43,156 nucleotides of DNA from Isotricha intestinalis (GCA_023807065.1 JAJJLU010000447.1:1-43156); one strand, 5' to 3'; shown: positions 29,501-38,862, counted from the first letter of the stretch. The notes: generated by a model not told the origin, from the sequence alone. Numbers and translations: made by a program.

Positions 29501-32500
29501 ATATCATCATCACTTTGACTAAATATTCTCTCTAATTCTTTAAGAGTAAAATTATAGTTTTTATTAGGATTATCTTGATTTGTATCTAATTCAATTATTT
29601 TAAATTTTTGAAAAGTTTTATAAATTTTAGCTTCTTTGTGAATATAAGTTTTAAAAAGACTTTTTGAAAGATAAAGCTCACGAATAAGTTTCGCAATTCT
29701 TAATATATTTGCAAAAATTTTAACATAATCTTTTTGTCTTATACTATCTGAATAATAAAATATAAAAAAATTGATAAAGAAATAATCATAAACCTTTTCC
29801 AAATTATCAGTATATTCTTTTTCATTTTCAAATTTATGTTGAATATCACATATTACTATAGATAAAAATAATACAAAATATTCATTTATTTTCATAAAGC
29901 TTTTTTTAATATAACCCTCATGAACTAAAAAAATTGAATAATAAAATAAATATTTGTATGTTTCAACTCCTTTTTTTAAAATATCACAAATTTGAAGATA
30001 AAAACTATCATCTCTTCTTTTTATATATTCAGATAATTTGTTTGTTTGATTTAAAGATAGTGTAAATATTCTATCATCAATTAAATAATTATAATTTTGA
30101 ATATTAGCATTATTTAATAATTTCTGAAAATTACTATTTGTTTCATTTCCATAAGATATAATTTTATCAACATTTTTTACTTTTTCAAAAAAATATGAAA
30201 AGAAAGAAAAAGACTCTTCAGTATATTTTTTAATTTTAGCTTCTTTTTCATTTTCATTTTCATCATTTTGTATTTGATTTATATTATTTGAATAAAGTTT
30301 ATAATTATAAATCATTAAATATGCAATATATTTAAATGGTAAGAATCTCTCAGAAGAAATGATATCTTCATTTAATTTTGAAATAACTTTTTTCCCTTCT
30401 TTATCTATTAATTCTGTTATTTGATTTAATTCTGAATTATTATTTTTCATTAAATGAAAATTATCATAATAAATTTTTCCAAAAATTTTTAAAAAATTGT
30501 TTTGTAAAAATATTTTATGAGCAATTTCATTTCCTTTTTGTATTAAATTACATAAATCTCTAAATGACTTTTCTATTATTGATAGTACTTTTTTTAAATC
30601 AATATTTTCTTTTTGTTCATATTCAAAATATAAATTATCATATGTCCATTCGTGAATAATACATCTGAAAGTAAGATGGAATATATCTATTATTAAAAAT
30701 AATGAATTATCATCTAAATTCATTTTAAGTTTAATTGGTTTTTCATTTTGAATTATTGGTTTAGAAATTTTAGAATTTGTGTTTATTTCATCTTCTTCAT
30801 TTTTTATTTCTTCATTTTGAATTTCTTCATTTTTTATTTCTTCATTTTTTATTTCTTCATTTTGAATTTCTTCATTTTTTATTTCTTCATTTTGAATTTC
30901 TTCATTTTTTATTTCTTCATTTTTTATTTCTTCTTTTTGAATATCTTCATTTTTTATTTTATCATTTTTTATTTCTTCATTTTTTAGTTCTTTGTTTTGA
31001 TTTTCTTCATTTTGACATTTTTCAAAGAAATTATATTCTTTTAAAAAATAATTATCAATCATTTCAACAATTACTTGTTTTCTTGCCTGTGAAGTATGAT
31101 TTATATAACCAGTAAAATTTAAACATAATGTTCTTAAAATTCTAATAGCAATTTCTTTAATATTAATTGGATATCTTACAAAAAATAAAAATAAATCAAC
31201 AAGAAAATCTCTAGCCATAAAATAGGCAATTATAGTATGATGTTGATCATAAGGAAATTTTTCTTCTCCATTAATATATTTATAAAATAAATCTAACATA
31301 AATTCAATTTTTTGAAAATTAATTCTTGGATCTAATAAAAACCTAAAAAAAAATAATTTATCTTTATTATTATCTTTAGAAACATCTTTTTGAAATTTAT
31401 CATTTTCGATTATTATTTTTAAAACTTTAATAATATTCCTTTCTTCATTCATATCAAATTCTTTAGTAAATTCATGAATAAAAAAAGTTTTTAAATAATC
31501 TAAGTCTAAATATTTTTCCAATGAATATGAGATATCTTTGTTTTCTTTTTGTGAAAAATATTCTTGAAATTTTTCTAAAATAAAATCCCAAAATTGAACT
31601 TGTTGTTCTTCTGAAAATTTTATCATGATACTAGAATTAAATAATAAATCATGTAAAAAAGGAGTTTTTTTATCAGAAACAATATTACTTGTTGAAAAAT
31701 TTTTAACATTTTCATATAAAAAATTATTTAAAACTTCATTTTCTTCTAAAAAGCATCTATTAAAATTTTTAAGAAAGCAACTTAACATTTTAAAGAATTG
31801 ATTTCTTGAAGTTTCATGAAGTTCTTTAATTCTAATTGAAATTATTTTAAATATCCTATTAAATAAAATTACTCCATCTTTATCATTATAATTTTCAAAA
31901 ATAAAATCATAAACAGGAAAAAAAATATTAATTCCATAATAATTAAAAAGATTATTAATTTTTCTATGAATTATATGAACATAATTTAAATGAAAATTAT
32001 TTTTTTTAATGAAAAAAGCTTGAAAATGGTTTATTGGATCTTCAATTTCCATTCTTTCTAGATCAAAAGTTTGAGGTGAAAAACAAGAATAAATTTTATT
32101 ATTAAATTTTTCATTGAATATTCTTTTGTTTGGTTGTTTAAATATATTATCTTCAAAATAATCAATTATCCCATTTTTATTATCATTATAAAGTATAATT
32201 GAAGAAACTCTTCCAATAAAATTTTCAAAAAAAATTATTAAATCTAAAGAAATATTTTTAATAATTATTGGAGTTGCTTTTATTTTCGTTTGTGTTATAT
32301 CTTCTTCTAATTTATAAGAAAATAAAATTGAATTTCCTGAAAATGTCTTTGTTATACCAAAAACAATATTATTCCAAGTTTCTTCCTGAATTTCATAATT
32401 TAATCCTTCTTGAATTTTATCATTTATAAATATATTGATTTCATTTCCATTTAAATTAAGTTTATATGTGTTATCTCCAATGTTTATTTTTATTAAATTT

Positions 32501-33111
32501 GCATTTGAGTTTTTATGATATTTTTCTATATAAAACCAAAATTTAAATGCAAATCCAGTAGGAATTACAATTTTTTTATCTATTTGGATTCCACTTTCTA
32601 AAGCGTTATAAAAAAAAAAATATTTTTCTTTTTTAACACTTTGTTCTTTTTTAGGATATAATATTTTTAAAATATCAATATAATTATTAAAAGTTTCAAA
32701 TGAAGGATTTTTTTCTTTATTAACTATATTTCTAAAAATATAAAAATAATTATTTGGATTTATAGAAATATTTTCAATTAAAAATTGGATAATTTCAATT
32801 ATTTTATTTTTCAAATCAACTTCATTAGGAAATTTAACATAAATTTCTGATAAAAGTTCAATGAAACTTATTTTATTTTCAATTTTTATTGACAGAGATG
32901 ATTCTAATATAATTGCAATATCCACACATTTTTTCATTATTTCATACATAAAATTAATAACATTTAAAATTAACTTTGGTTCATTAGTTTCATATATATC
33001 TTTATATAATTTTATAATTAATTCTTGACTATTTTCCTTAAATAGTGGAATATAATCCCCATCATCATTAGTGTAAAATATGTCTTTAAATATATTTTTC
33101 ATTTCTTCCAT
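26572..33111 (-). CDS. Giant BEACH-WD40 protein (BEACH gene 2)
   Basis: The 2179-residue protein is a paralogue of BEACH gene 1 with the same order: ConA/laminin-G-like domain at about 185-330 (AFKFWFYIEKYHKNSN, FFENFIGRVSSIIL), helical region, and PH-BEACH at about 1275. The BEACH signature NRSFRDITQYPVFPWII is near 1519-1535, with GSHYSNQVYVSHYLTRIFPF near 1635. WD40-like repeats run from about 1880 to the end (YIITGFYDGLVYIFG, ISCSEDGFINLYLSTSCELV). It differs by an inserted run of five-residue repeats at about 707-773 (units such as KNEEI and QNEEI) in the middle of the helical arm, and by a Lys-rich insert KKKKTSKKK before the WD40 part. Role as for other BEACH proteins: a traffic scaffold. 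It is followed on the same strand, 88 bp upstream of its start, by BEACH gene 3. Confidence 0.92.
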   Translation of the reverse strand: MEEMKNIFKDIFYTNDDGDYIPLFKENSQELIIKLYKDIYETNEPKLILNVINFMYEIMKKCVDIAIILESSLSIKIENKISFIELLSEIYVKFPNEVDLKNKIIEIIQFLIENISINPNNYFYIFRNIVNKEKNPSFETFNNYIDILKILYPKKEQSVKKEKYFFFYNALESGIQIDKKIVIPTGFAFKFWFYIEKYHKNSNANLIKINIGDNTYKLNLNGNEINIFINDKIQEGLNYEIQEETWNNIVFGITKTFSGNSILFSYKLEEDITQTKIKATPIIIKNISLDLIIFFENFIGRVSSIILYNDNKNGIIDYFEDNIFKQPNKRIFNEKFNNKIYSCFSPQTFDLERMEIEDPINHFQAFFIKKNNFHLNYVHIIHRKINNLFNYYGINIFFPVYDFIFENYNDKDGVILFNRIFKIISIRIKELHETSRNQFFKMLSCFLKNFNRCFLEENEVLNNFLYENVKNFSTSNIVSDKKTPFLHDLLFNSSIMIKFSEEQQVQFWDFILEKFQEYFSQKENKDISYSLEKYLDLDYLKTFFIHEFTKEFDMNEERNIIKVLKIIIENDKFQKDVSKDNNKDKLFFFRFLLDPRINFQKIEFMLDLFYKYINGEEKFPYDQHHTIIAYFMARDFLVDLFLFFVRYPINIKEIAIRILRTLCLNFTGYINHTSQARKQVIVEMIDNYFLKEYNFFEKCQNEENQNKELKNEEIKNDKIKNEDIQKEEIKNEEIKNEEIQNEEIKNEEIQNEEIKNEEIKNEEIQNEEIKNEEDEINTNSKISKPIIQNEKPIKLKMNLDDNSLFLIIDIFHLTFRCIIHEWTYDNLYFEYEQKENIDLKKVLSIIEKSFRDLCNLIQKGNEIAHKIFLQNNFLKIFGKIYYDNFHLMKNNNSELNQITELIDKEGKKVISKLNEDIISSERFLPFKYIAYLMIYNYKLYSNNINQIQNDENENEKEAKIKKYTEESFSFFSYFFEKVKNVDKIISYGNETNSNFQKLLNNANIQNYNYLIDDRIFTLSLNQTNKLSEYIKRRDDSFYLQICDILKKGVETYKYLFYYSIFLVHEGYIKKSFMKINEYFVLFLSIVICDIQHKFENEKEYTDNLEKVYDYFFINFFIFYYSDSIRQKDYVKIFANILRIAKLIRELYLSKSLFKTYIHKEAKIYKTFQKFKIIELDTNQDNPNKNYNFTLKELERIFSQSDDDINSNLKSKLEEQKNFYLKIIEELYEKDYHNEIPSFNIEDKIQKDYNERKNNFKEEYLDEKNKNDYIDSYDNYKIYRKFKKTIFSFNQPYSDFNIFYTEEGKKKLKYKISNHITKNFVHPLIVPVIDINHYLPKEFHSDLFRDNCENIYKVNLHSFKNEQKLDFINSKYLNCCLVKATHHILGFMLINQDKLEFFGKTFKNPEINRENDPHYNSNQNKCFGNLIESYHENEDYYLTIRFINIRYAYLRKYYYSNLGVEIYTFNNKNYFFVFQKEGLSQQLVSTINKPLLLKEDIYNKWYFQNQLSTFDFLIYLNILGNRSFRDITQYPVFPWIIPESGITISLQNINNNNIHKSNNSMKLIISNLKNMRDLNKPMGLIDTDNKSNLRKESYINNYQSMILDISTIKTFKYEDDSLYYSNKVLLWDKIPYCFGSHYSNQVYVSHYLTRIFPFTLTALGIEKWQFDLPERLFNDLENSYNNSIKEKNDVKELIPEFFFFPDMFLNINNLNLGYIISDIDRSEINVNDVVLPNWSKNRSDIVIYVFREFLEMISKDNIYNWVKLIFGENQFGNEAGIVNNIFLPYSYDYWGEKKIKSCSPDENINEVKALYELGICPTQIFKPNNKKKKTSKKKNVIEEKEKENELDIETCQVEYKKYVYNDNMNDIYHLMFNPANQNLQFVKKSQIIEKDTNNNGIVQQPINYSNQKITSYKKLLCGQIRDKYIITGFYDGLVYIFGQNNYSEEIRMNNSNITSRDMSMITALEINKKENEIYLGTKKGGIIVYRYSTKEKKKDSNIIFHKMIHYNFKRINYINTNEQLKMFISCSEDGFINLYLSTSCELVGSVYNEIKSDYIFLFSSPLPSFCIYSNADSKFICYSINGREINLKEFEEKHEIEEVEKEKIFSPTVITNKFRDYLVYVNNKKEIVIRKSPYMDNIRNISIKNDYLLFSSIREINNNICVVVANNESIEIYKLIPKVI
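30793..30993 (-). repeat. 15-bp coding tandem repeat inside BEACH gene 2
   Basis: About 13 copies of a 15-bp unit (plus strand ATTTCTTCATTTTTT alternating with ATTTCTTCATTTTGA) encode a five-residue repeat of the form K/Q-N-E-E-I. The units are nearly identical at the nucleotide level, so the array is young. Being in steps of 15 bp it keeps the frame. It also leaves two antisense frames open for 79 and 112 codons; those are shadows. Confidence 0.9.
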
Positions 33112-33199
33112 TTGAAAATTAAAATTTTTTGATATTTATTTAATTTTTTTTTTAATAAATATTAAATTTTAAATAAAAAATTTTATACATTTTTGTTTT

Positions 33200-36115
33200 T
33201 TATTTTTTTTTTTTATTTCTTGATACATATCTAGGTTGATATAATTTGGAACCAAAATTTTGTATTAGATTATTATTTCTTTTATTTTGATCAAAATAAG
33301 GAACAGGGAATTTTTGATTATTATATGTAATTAAATAATCCATAAAATTTTCTGTTATCAAGTCTATTATTTCCTCTGAAGAAGAACCAGTTATTATTTC
33401 TTTTCCATAAATATTATAAGAAGAAAATTGTTTATCTCTTAAAAGAATTACACAAGGCAAAGGACGAGCTGATAAATAAATTTTAGTATTTTGAGAAATA
33501 TTTTCCTTAAAAGAACTTAATATTTCACATTGAGGTAAAGTATATATATTTATATAACCATCAAGTGAAATAGAAGCAAATAAATTTAATATATCATTTA
33601 TATAAATATCAATAATTTTATCTGAGTGATCTTGAATAATTTTATATAATTTTTTTTCTTTATAAATAAATAGACTTCCAGTATCTACTCCATAAATATA
33701 ATAATCTTTAGATTTTTTATCAATAAAAATTTCTGAATCTGTATAATACTTCACATTTTCTTTCACTTCATTATCAAATGAATTTGAATCAGTTGAATTA
33801 CTTGTTGAATTTTGAGTATAAGAATTTTGATGTTTTTTGTTTTTACCTCCATTAGAATTCTCTAATATTGGAATAGGATTAAACCCAATTTCAAATAATT
33901 TATAATAACTATGTATTTCATCTTTAGGTATTTTATTTTGTTTAATTTTTTCATGAATTAAAGGATGATAACAATAAGGCATATATATATTATAATTCTC
34001 ATCATCATTTTTTTTCTGATTTTTTTTAAAATATAAATCAAACCATTTGTGAATATCATCACATTTTTCTTCCAATAAATATCTATATTCACAAATAAAT
34101 CGATAAGGATCATCTTCACAAGGAATAAGAACTTCATCAACTAAAATATCAGCATCATCATTTAACTTTCTTTTTTTCTTTAAAATAACAGCAGTAGCTT
34201 TTTCATTATGTTTTGGGTTTTTTTGTAATTTTCCTAAATTTAATTTATTAATATTAATAAACATTTCAGGTAAAACAAAAAATTCAGGTATAATTTCTCT
34301 TAAATCACTATTTTGTGAAGTTACACTATCAAAAGTTTTATTTAAATTAATAAATAATCTATCAGGAGCATCAAAAGTATCTCCTTGAATTTCAATTGCA
34401 GTTAAAGTAAAAGGAAATAATCTAGTTAAATAATGAGAAACATAAGCTGGATTTGAAAAATGACTTCCAAAAACATATGGTATTTTATCATAATCCATAT
34501 TTATATAATCAATTTTATCTTCATTACATGTTAATATATTTTTGATTTTATTAACTATTGTTTTTTCTGGTATTGGTAATTCCTCTTTCATCATATTATA
34601 AAAATTGATATAATTCTTTTTTCTTTGTTTACCCCTTTCACTAAGTTCCATTAAACCTATTGGAAGATTAAAATCTCGAATTTCCGGATTTGTTATTAAA
34701 GATTGGTTTAATTCATATTTTTGAAGAATCCAAGGAAACACAGGATATTGAGTTATATCTCTTAGAGATCTATTTGAAAAAAAATTTAACCACATTGTAT
34801 ATTCTAAATTTGAAATTTTATTCTCTTTCCAATGATTTAAAAAATATTTTATAGAATAATCATTTGAGTTTTTCAGTTCTTCTTTGATTTTATTATAGAA
34901 TAGAATATTGTTGTGTTCAGTTTTAAATCTAAAATAAAATGTTTTATTTAAATGTGTAAATATTTCACAAGCTGTTTTATTAAAATAATAAATTCTTTTC
35001 AATATTAAATATATATCTTTAAAATATATTCTTTTAAAATAACCTTTTCCACTTCTTGATGGGATTAAATTTCCATAACAGGTTTTTTTATATTCATCTA
35101 ATTCATCAAAATCAAAATTATTTTGATCATTAGATTCAATAAATATTAGACTTTCTTTGTCAAAATATAAATTTCCATTTATATGATTTGTGATTGTAAT
35201 TAAACAACATTTAAATGTCTCATTATTTGGTATTTTTTCTTTAAGAACTGGAAATGTATCTAAATCAATTGAGTAAGAAACATCTTCTCGAAATATTGAT
35301 TTAAATTTTTTAATATCTGGTTTATATAAATTCATATCTAAAATAGGTTTTAAAAAAGGACAAACCATTTCTTTAGTTAAAAAATGAACAATTTTATATT
35401 TAAAATCTTTATTTTCATTATTATTATAAAATACATCCAAATTACTATATGAACCATTAAAAGAAAATAATTTCTTTTTAATTTTTTTATATCTTTTTCT
35501 ATTTTCATAATAACTAAAATCATCTTTTTTATTGAATAAAGATTTTATAGATGGATATTTTTCAATAAATTTAGTTATTATTTGAATTTGATTCTCATCA
35601 TACTCTTCAATAAATAATGATAAAATAGAAAAAAAATGAGTTTTTTCAGATAAATCAATTGATGATTTATCTGAAAAAATATTTATTAATATTGATGATA
35701 ATTTAGATAATATTTCTTTTGTTTTAAAATTATTGTTTTTATATAAAACTTCAAAAATAGGTAATAATACATTTATTCCACCAAGACAAAGAATTTTTTG
35801 TCGACTTTTACTATATAAACAATTTAAAAGATCTAACATAGTAAATAAATCTTTTTCATTTAATTCATTTTTTCTTATTTTTTCACCTAAATATCGATAA
35901 ATGAAATCTATTCCTTTTTTTGAAAATTTTAATTTTCCTTCGTATGAATTAATATTCTTAATTAAATTGTCAATATTGTCAATATTATTTGGATTTATTG
36001 ATTCTTCTATTAATTTATCTATATTCAGTTTAGATAAAACTTTTCCTAATTCTTTTTTTCCAGAAATTTTATTATTTATAAGAGTAAGAATTTGTTGAGA
36101 ATCAGATTCTTCCAT
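33200..36115 (-). CDS. Short BEACH-WD40 protein (BEACH gene 3)
   Basis: The 971-residue protein keeps only the conserved C-terminal half of its neighbours. It has a short helical N-terminus (about 1-195), then PH-BEACH from about 208 (YKKIKKKLFSFNGSYSNLDV). The BEACH domain carries NRSLRDITQYPVFPWIL at about 446-462, GSHFSNPAYVSHYLTRLFPF near 540, and IIPEFFVLPEMFININ. A short WD40-like region follows at about 770-940 (KIIDIYINDILNLFASISLDGYINIYTLPQCEIL). The laminin-G-like domain and most of the armadillo arm are missing. Yet residues 105-125 (LCLGGINVLLPIFEVLYKNN) echo the post-laminin-G segment GGINNILPLFDIINKN of BEACH gene 1, so the shortening looks like internal loss. The frame is intact and the C-terminus is basic (RNKKKK). 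It could compete with or modulate the long forms (inference). Confidence 0.9.
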   Translation of the reverse strand: MEESDSQQILTLINNKISGKKELGKVLSKLNIDKLIEESINPNNIDNIDNLIKNINSYEGKLKFSKKGIDFIYRYLGEKIRKNELNEKDLFTMLDLLNCLYSKSRQKILCLGGINVLLPIFEVLYKNNNFKTKEILSKLSSILINIFSDKSSIDLSEKTHFFSILSLFIEEYDENQIQIITKFIEKYPSIKSLFNKKDDFSYYENRKRYKKIKKKLFSFNGSYSNLDVFYNNNENKDFKYKIVHFLTKEMVCPFLKPILDMNLYKPDIKKFKSIFREDVSYSIDLDTFPVLKEKIPNNETFKCCLITITNHINGNLYFDKESLIFIESNDQNNFDFDELDEYKKTCYGNLIPSRSGKGYFKRIYFKDIYLILKRIYYFNKTACEIFTHLNKTFYFRFKTEHNNILFYNKIKEELKNSNDYSIKYFLNHWKENKISNLEYTMWLNFFSNRSLRDITQYPVFPWILQKYELNQSLITNPEIRDFNLPIGLMELSERGKQRKKNYINFYNMMKEELPIPEKTIVNKIKNILTCNEDKIDYINMDYDKIPYVFGSHFSNPAYVSHYLTRLFPFTLTAIEIQGDTFDAPDRLFINLNKTFDSVTSQNSDLREIIPEFFVLPEMFININKLNLGKLQKNPKHNEKATAVILKKKRKLNDDADILVDEVLIPCEDDPYRFICEYRYLLEEKCDDIHKWFDLYFKKNQKKNDDENYNIYMPYCYHPLIHEKIKQNKIPKDEIHSYYKLFEIGFNPIPILENSNGGKNKKHQNSYTQNSTSNSTDSNSFDNEVKENVKYYTDSEIFIDKKSKDYYIYGVDTGSLFIYKEKKLYKIIQDHSDKIIDIYINDILNLFASISLDGYINIYTLPQCEILSSFKENISQNTKIYLSARPLPCVILLRDKQFSSYNIYGKEIITGSSSEEIIDLITENFMDYLITYNNQKFPVPYFDQNKRNNNLIQNFGSKLYQPRYVSRNKKKK

Positions 36116-36240
36116 TTTATTTTAGGTATAATTAAAATAATAATTAAAATTTAAAAAATTAATTAAATAATTAATTCAATCATTTCTTTGATTTTTTATC
36201 ACAAAAAAAAATAAAAAAATAAAAAATTTCTTTAATATTA

Positions 36241-36801
36241 CTAATTACCTTCATTATCAATTAGACTATCAGAAATCAATTCATTATAATTAGTATATTT
36301 ATTGTTGTTATTCACCAAAATAATTTTGTTATAAGTCATCAGAGTTTTTCCCAATTTTCCCTTCATTATATTTTTTTTGTCTTAAATAATCATAAACAAA
36401 AGCAAAATTTTGTCTTTCTTCAAGTAATTTTTCATTTCTCTCTCCAAGATTACTTTCGATCGTGAGAAGACTATTAGAAGTATATGATTTAGGTTTAAAA
36501 GTAATTCCTCTTTGATTATCAATTTATTAAAATTTTCTCCTTTGCATTTTAGAATAATCATTATATAACCTTTAATTTTACTATTATTAATTGGAGAAGT
36601 TATTCTCTTTCTTGAAATAGAAGATTTTGGTATCATTGGTGATTGATATTTAATTTTAATATATAATTTTTTATTATTTAATCTTAGAGAAAAAGAACAT
36701 AATAATTGTATTTCTTTTTCATTTTTATAATAAGCTTTTTCTCTATTTTTTTGGAGCTTTTAATCCATAAAATCTCTTGAAATTCCTTCTAATTCACTTT
36801 T
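36241..36801 (-). pseudogene. Decayed coiled-coil gene, C-terminal part, Hook-like
   Basis: Pieced from three frames of the minus strand: KSELEGISRDFMD*KLQKNR, then EIQLLCSFSLRLNN and MIPKSSISRKRITSPINN; after a frame change ITFKPKSYTSNS and ERNEKLLEERQNFAFVYDYL; after another near an A8 run TLMTYNKIILVNNNNK, and DSLIDNEGN ending in TAG. One in-frame TAA and at least two frameshifts break it. The helix before LLCSF plus the following S/R-rich PKSSISRKR segment recall the C-terminus of Hook-type dynein adaptors, but this is weak. Codon use still looks coding-like, so decay is recent or some breaks are sequencing errors. No upstream half is present: it is cut off by the BEACH remnant. Confidence 0.5.
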
Positions 36802-36814
36802 TTATTTTTATTAC

Positions 36815-37205
36815 TATAGTTAAAAATAATATAAAATATTCATTTATTTTCATATGGTTTTTTTTTAATATAACCCTCATGAACAAAAAAATTGAATAAT
36901 AAAAAAATATTTATATGTTTCAATTCCTTTTTTTAAAATATTACAAATTTGAAGATAAAAACTATCATTTCTTTTTTTTATATTCAGATAAATTTTTTGT
37001 TAGATTTAAAGATATTATAAATATTCTATATTCAATTAAATAATTATAATTTTGAATATTAGGATTATTTAATAATTTCTTAAAATTACTATTTGTTTCA
37101 TTTCCATAAGATATAATTTAACAACATTTTTTACGTTTTCAAAAAAATATCAAAGGAAAGAAAAAGAGTCTTCAGTATATTTTTTAGCCTCTTTTTCATT
37201 TTCAA
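36815..37205 (-). pseudogene. Decayed fragment of a BEACH gene 2 copy
   Basis: The plus-strand sequence runs collinearly with 29850-30260 inside BEACH gene 2, including matches such as AACAAAAAAATTGAATAATA against AACTAAAAAAATTGAATAATA, ATTTGAAGATAAAAACTATC, and TTTGTTTCATTTCCATAAGA. Similarity is roughly 85-90% by eye with many one-base indels, so the frame is lost. The fragment corresponds to part of the helical arm only, about residues 950-1085. Same orientation as BEACH genes 2 and 3. It is evidence for at least a fourth BEACH copy in this cluster. Confidence 0.88.
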
Positions 37206-37932
37206 AAAGTTTTTTTATATATGTTGTTATTTTTCATTTATTTCTATATATTATGAAAATTCTGATTATTTTTAATTTCTATATAAACTATATGTCTTCA
37301 TTATCATATTATAATTTAGGATTAAATCACTTTTCTATGTTTTTTTCAAAACCTTTAAAAATGAAAAAAAATATTTCACATCTGCTATAATTCAAATAAA
37401 GATTTTTACTTTAATTTGATTTATTCCATATATTTTTCAATTTATTATTTTTTTGGTCTGTTTAAATACATTCATTGAATGAAAAAATTTCACAATTTAT
37501 TTCAATTGGACATTTATTTAATTAAAAAAAGAAAAAAATGATTATATTGAACTAATAATAAATATTCGAATTAAAAAAATTTTATGATGAATTAATTCAT
37601 AAAATATTAATAATCATTATTCTTTCTAAATTAAGAATTTAATGATTATCTTTACAAAAAAATATCTTTATAAAAATATAAATCTTAGATAAAAAGAAAT
37701 ATTCAAATAAATAAATTTATCTAAGATCTTTTTATTTGAATTAGTAGTTTATATTTATTTGTATTATTTCTTTTTATCTAATTCATAATTAATAAAAATT
37801 AAAAAAAGAAATTACTTTGAAAAATTATTTATAACTTTAAATAATTGTTAATAATAGGATTTTAAATAAAACACAATAAAATATAATAAAAATTTTAAAT
37901 TATAATAAATATAAAACAACAAAACAAAATTT
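37206..37932. other. AT-rich stretch with no gene; holds the inverted repeat
   Basis: Between the BEACH fragment and the annexin 3' end I see no frame that reads like protein. The only structure is the compound inverted repeat at 37682-37781, listed separately. A faint continuation of the BEACH-derived decay up to about 37260 is possible but I could not align it. Confidence 0.55.
37682..37781. repeat. Compound inverted repeat downstream of annexin
   Basis: TTAGATAAAAAGAAAT at 37685-37700 has a perfect inverted partner at 37766-37781. ATTCAAATAAA at 37701-37711 pairs perfectly with 37731-37741. In addition ATCTTAGATAAA at 37682-37693 has a second perfect partner, TTTATCTAAGAT, at 37716-37727. 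The left arm therefore has two competing right arms. The element lies about 150 bp past the annexin stop codon. Confidence 0.7.
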
Positions 37933-38862
37933 TTATCCTTTGGCAATTCCAATAATTAATTTTCCAAAAATTCCAGTGAAACTCTCTTTAATATCATCAA
38001 TCATATTTTTCCTAAATAACTGTTTATAATATTGTTTAATTTGATTTAAATCAATATCTCTTCTTGTAACCAAAATCCTAATAAGTAGTTTTTCATTTTT
38101 TCCAACACCATTAAGAGCTTTATTAATTTTTTTTGCAAAAAATTCACTAGGAGAAATTAAAACATTAATAATAGTATTTAATAATTTTTTATTATTTCCA
38201 CTAAATTCAGTATCAATAGTTTTCATTAAAGTATAATTACTTAATTTATGATATTCTCTACAAATAAAAGCTAATTCAACAGGAGATTTAAATGCAAAAA
38301 TTTTATTAAAAACACAATCATCACTTCCCCACATTTTATCATAAGCTTCAAATAATTTTTTAGCACAATTACAACATTCTTCTTCATTAATATTACAATT
38401 ATAACTTTTATTTCCATCTAATAATAATAATAATAATTGTCTAAAAGAACCACTGGTTTCATTTTTAATATCTTTAATTAAATCTCTTCCTTTATTTACT
38501 TTAGGATATTGTTGTATAATATCTTTTAAATTATCATTTGTTCTTGTTCCAATTATTTCAATTAAAATATCTTCATCAGTTCCAATTCCTTCCATTGCAT
38601 TTCTTAATTGAAGACAATCATACTCAATTGAAGATGTTAAAAGAGATATTGAAGCATTTAATATATTTCCTGATAGTGTTTTTTTTAGAGAAGTTAGTAA
38701 ATCTGGAGTATATGTTTTATCATACATTGAATGAAGTTCTTCTAAATGTGCTTTTGAAGATCTTGTTATTAAGTTAATAAATGAATTTATTAAATCTTTT
38801 TCAGGTTTTGGGGTTGTTAGGAATTTATTTAAGATCAGTAAATCATTTTGGGAAAGGAACAT
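37933..38862 (-). CDS. Annexin family protein
   Basis: The 309-residue protein has four annexin-type repeats of about 70 residues, the standard core length. Repeat 2 is best preserved: LRNAMEGIGTDEDILIEIIG at 87-106, with the type II calcium-site loop G-I-G-T-D and a downstream acidic residue, then LKDIIQQYPKVNKGRDLIKDI. Repeat 4 has LNGVGKNEKLLIRILVTRR, where the Asp after the loop is Asn. Repeats 1 and 3 are divergent (MWGSDDCVFNKIFAFKSP in repeat 3), so Ca2+ binding may be carried mainly by repeat 2. The N-terminal arm is very short. Expected role: Ca2+-dependent binding to acidic phospholipids at the inner face of membranes, or cytoskeletal attachment as for alpha-giardins. A CC pair (CNCNINEEECCNC-like region, about 160) is unusual. 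It diverges from the gene at 39105 with 242 bp between starts. Confidence 0.9.
   Translation of the reverse strand: MFLSQNDLLILNKFLTTPKPEKDLINSFINLITRSSKAHLEELHSMYDKTYTPDLLTSLKKTLSGNILNASISLLTSSIEYDCLQLRNAMEGIGTDEDILIEIIGTRTNDNLKDIIQQYPKVNKGRDLIKDIKNETSGSFRQLLLLLLDGNKSYNCNINEEECCNCAKKLFEAYDKMWGSDDCVFNKIFAFKSPVELAFICREYHKLSNYTLMKTIDTEFSGNNKKLLNTIINVLISPSEFFAKKINKALNGVGKNEKLLIRILVTRRDIDLNQIKQYYKQLFRKNMIDDIKESFTGIFGKLIIGIAKG

Noticed and set aside
30748..31115. Two overlapping plus-strand frames of 79 and 112 codons
   Set aside because: Shadows of the 15-bp tandem repeat inside BEACH gene 2; they encode only Phe/Leu/His-rich repeats.
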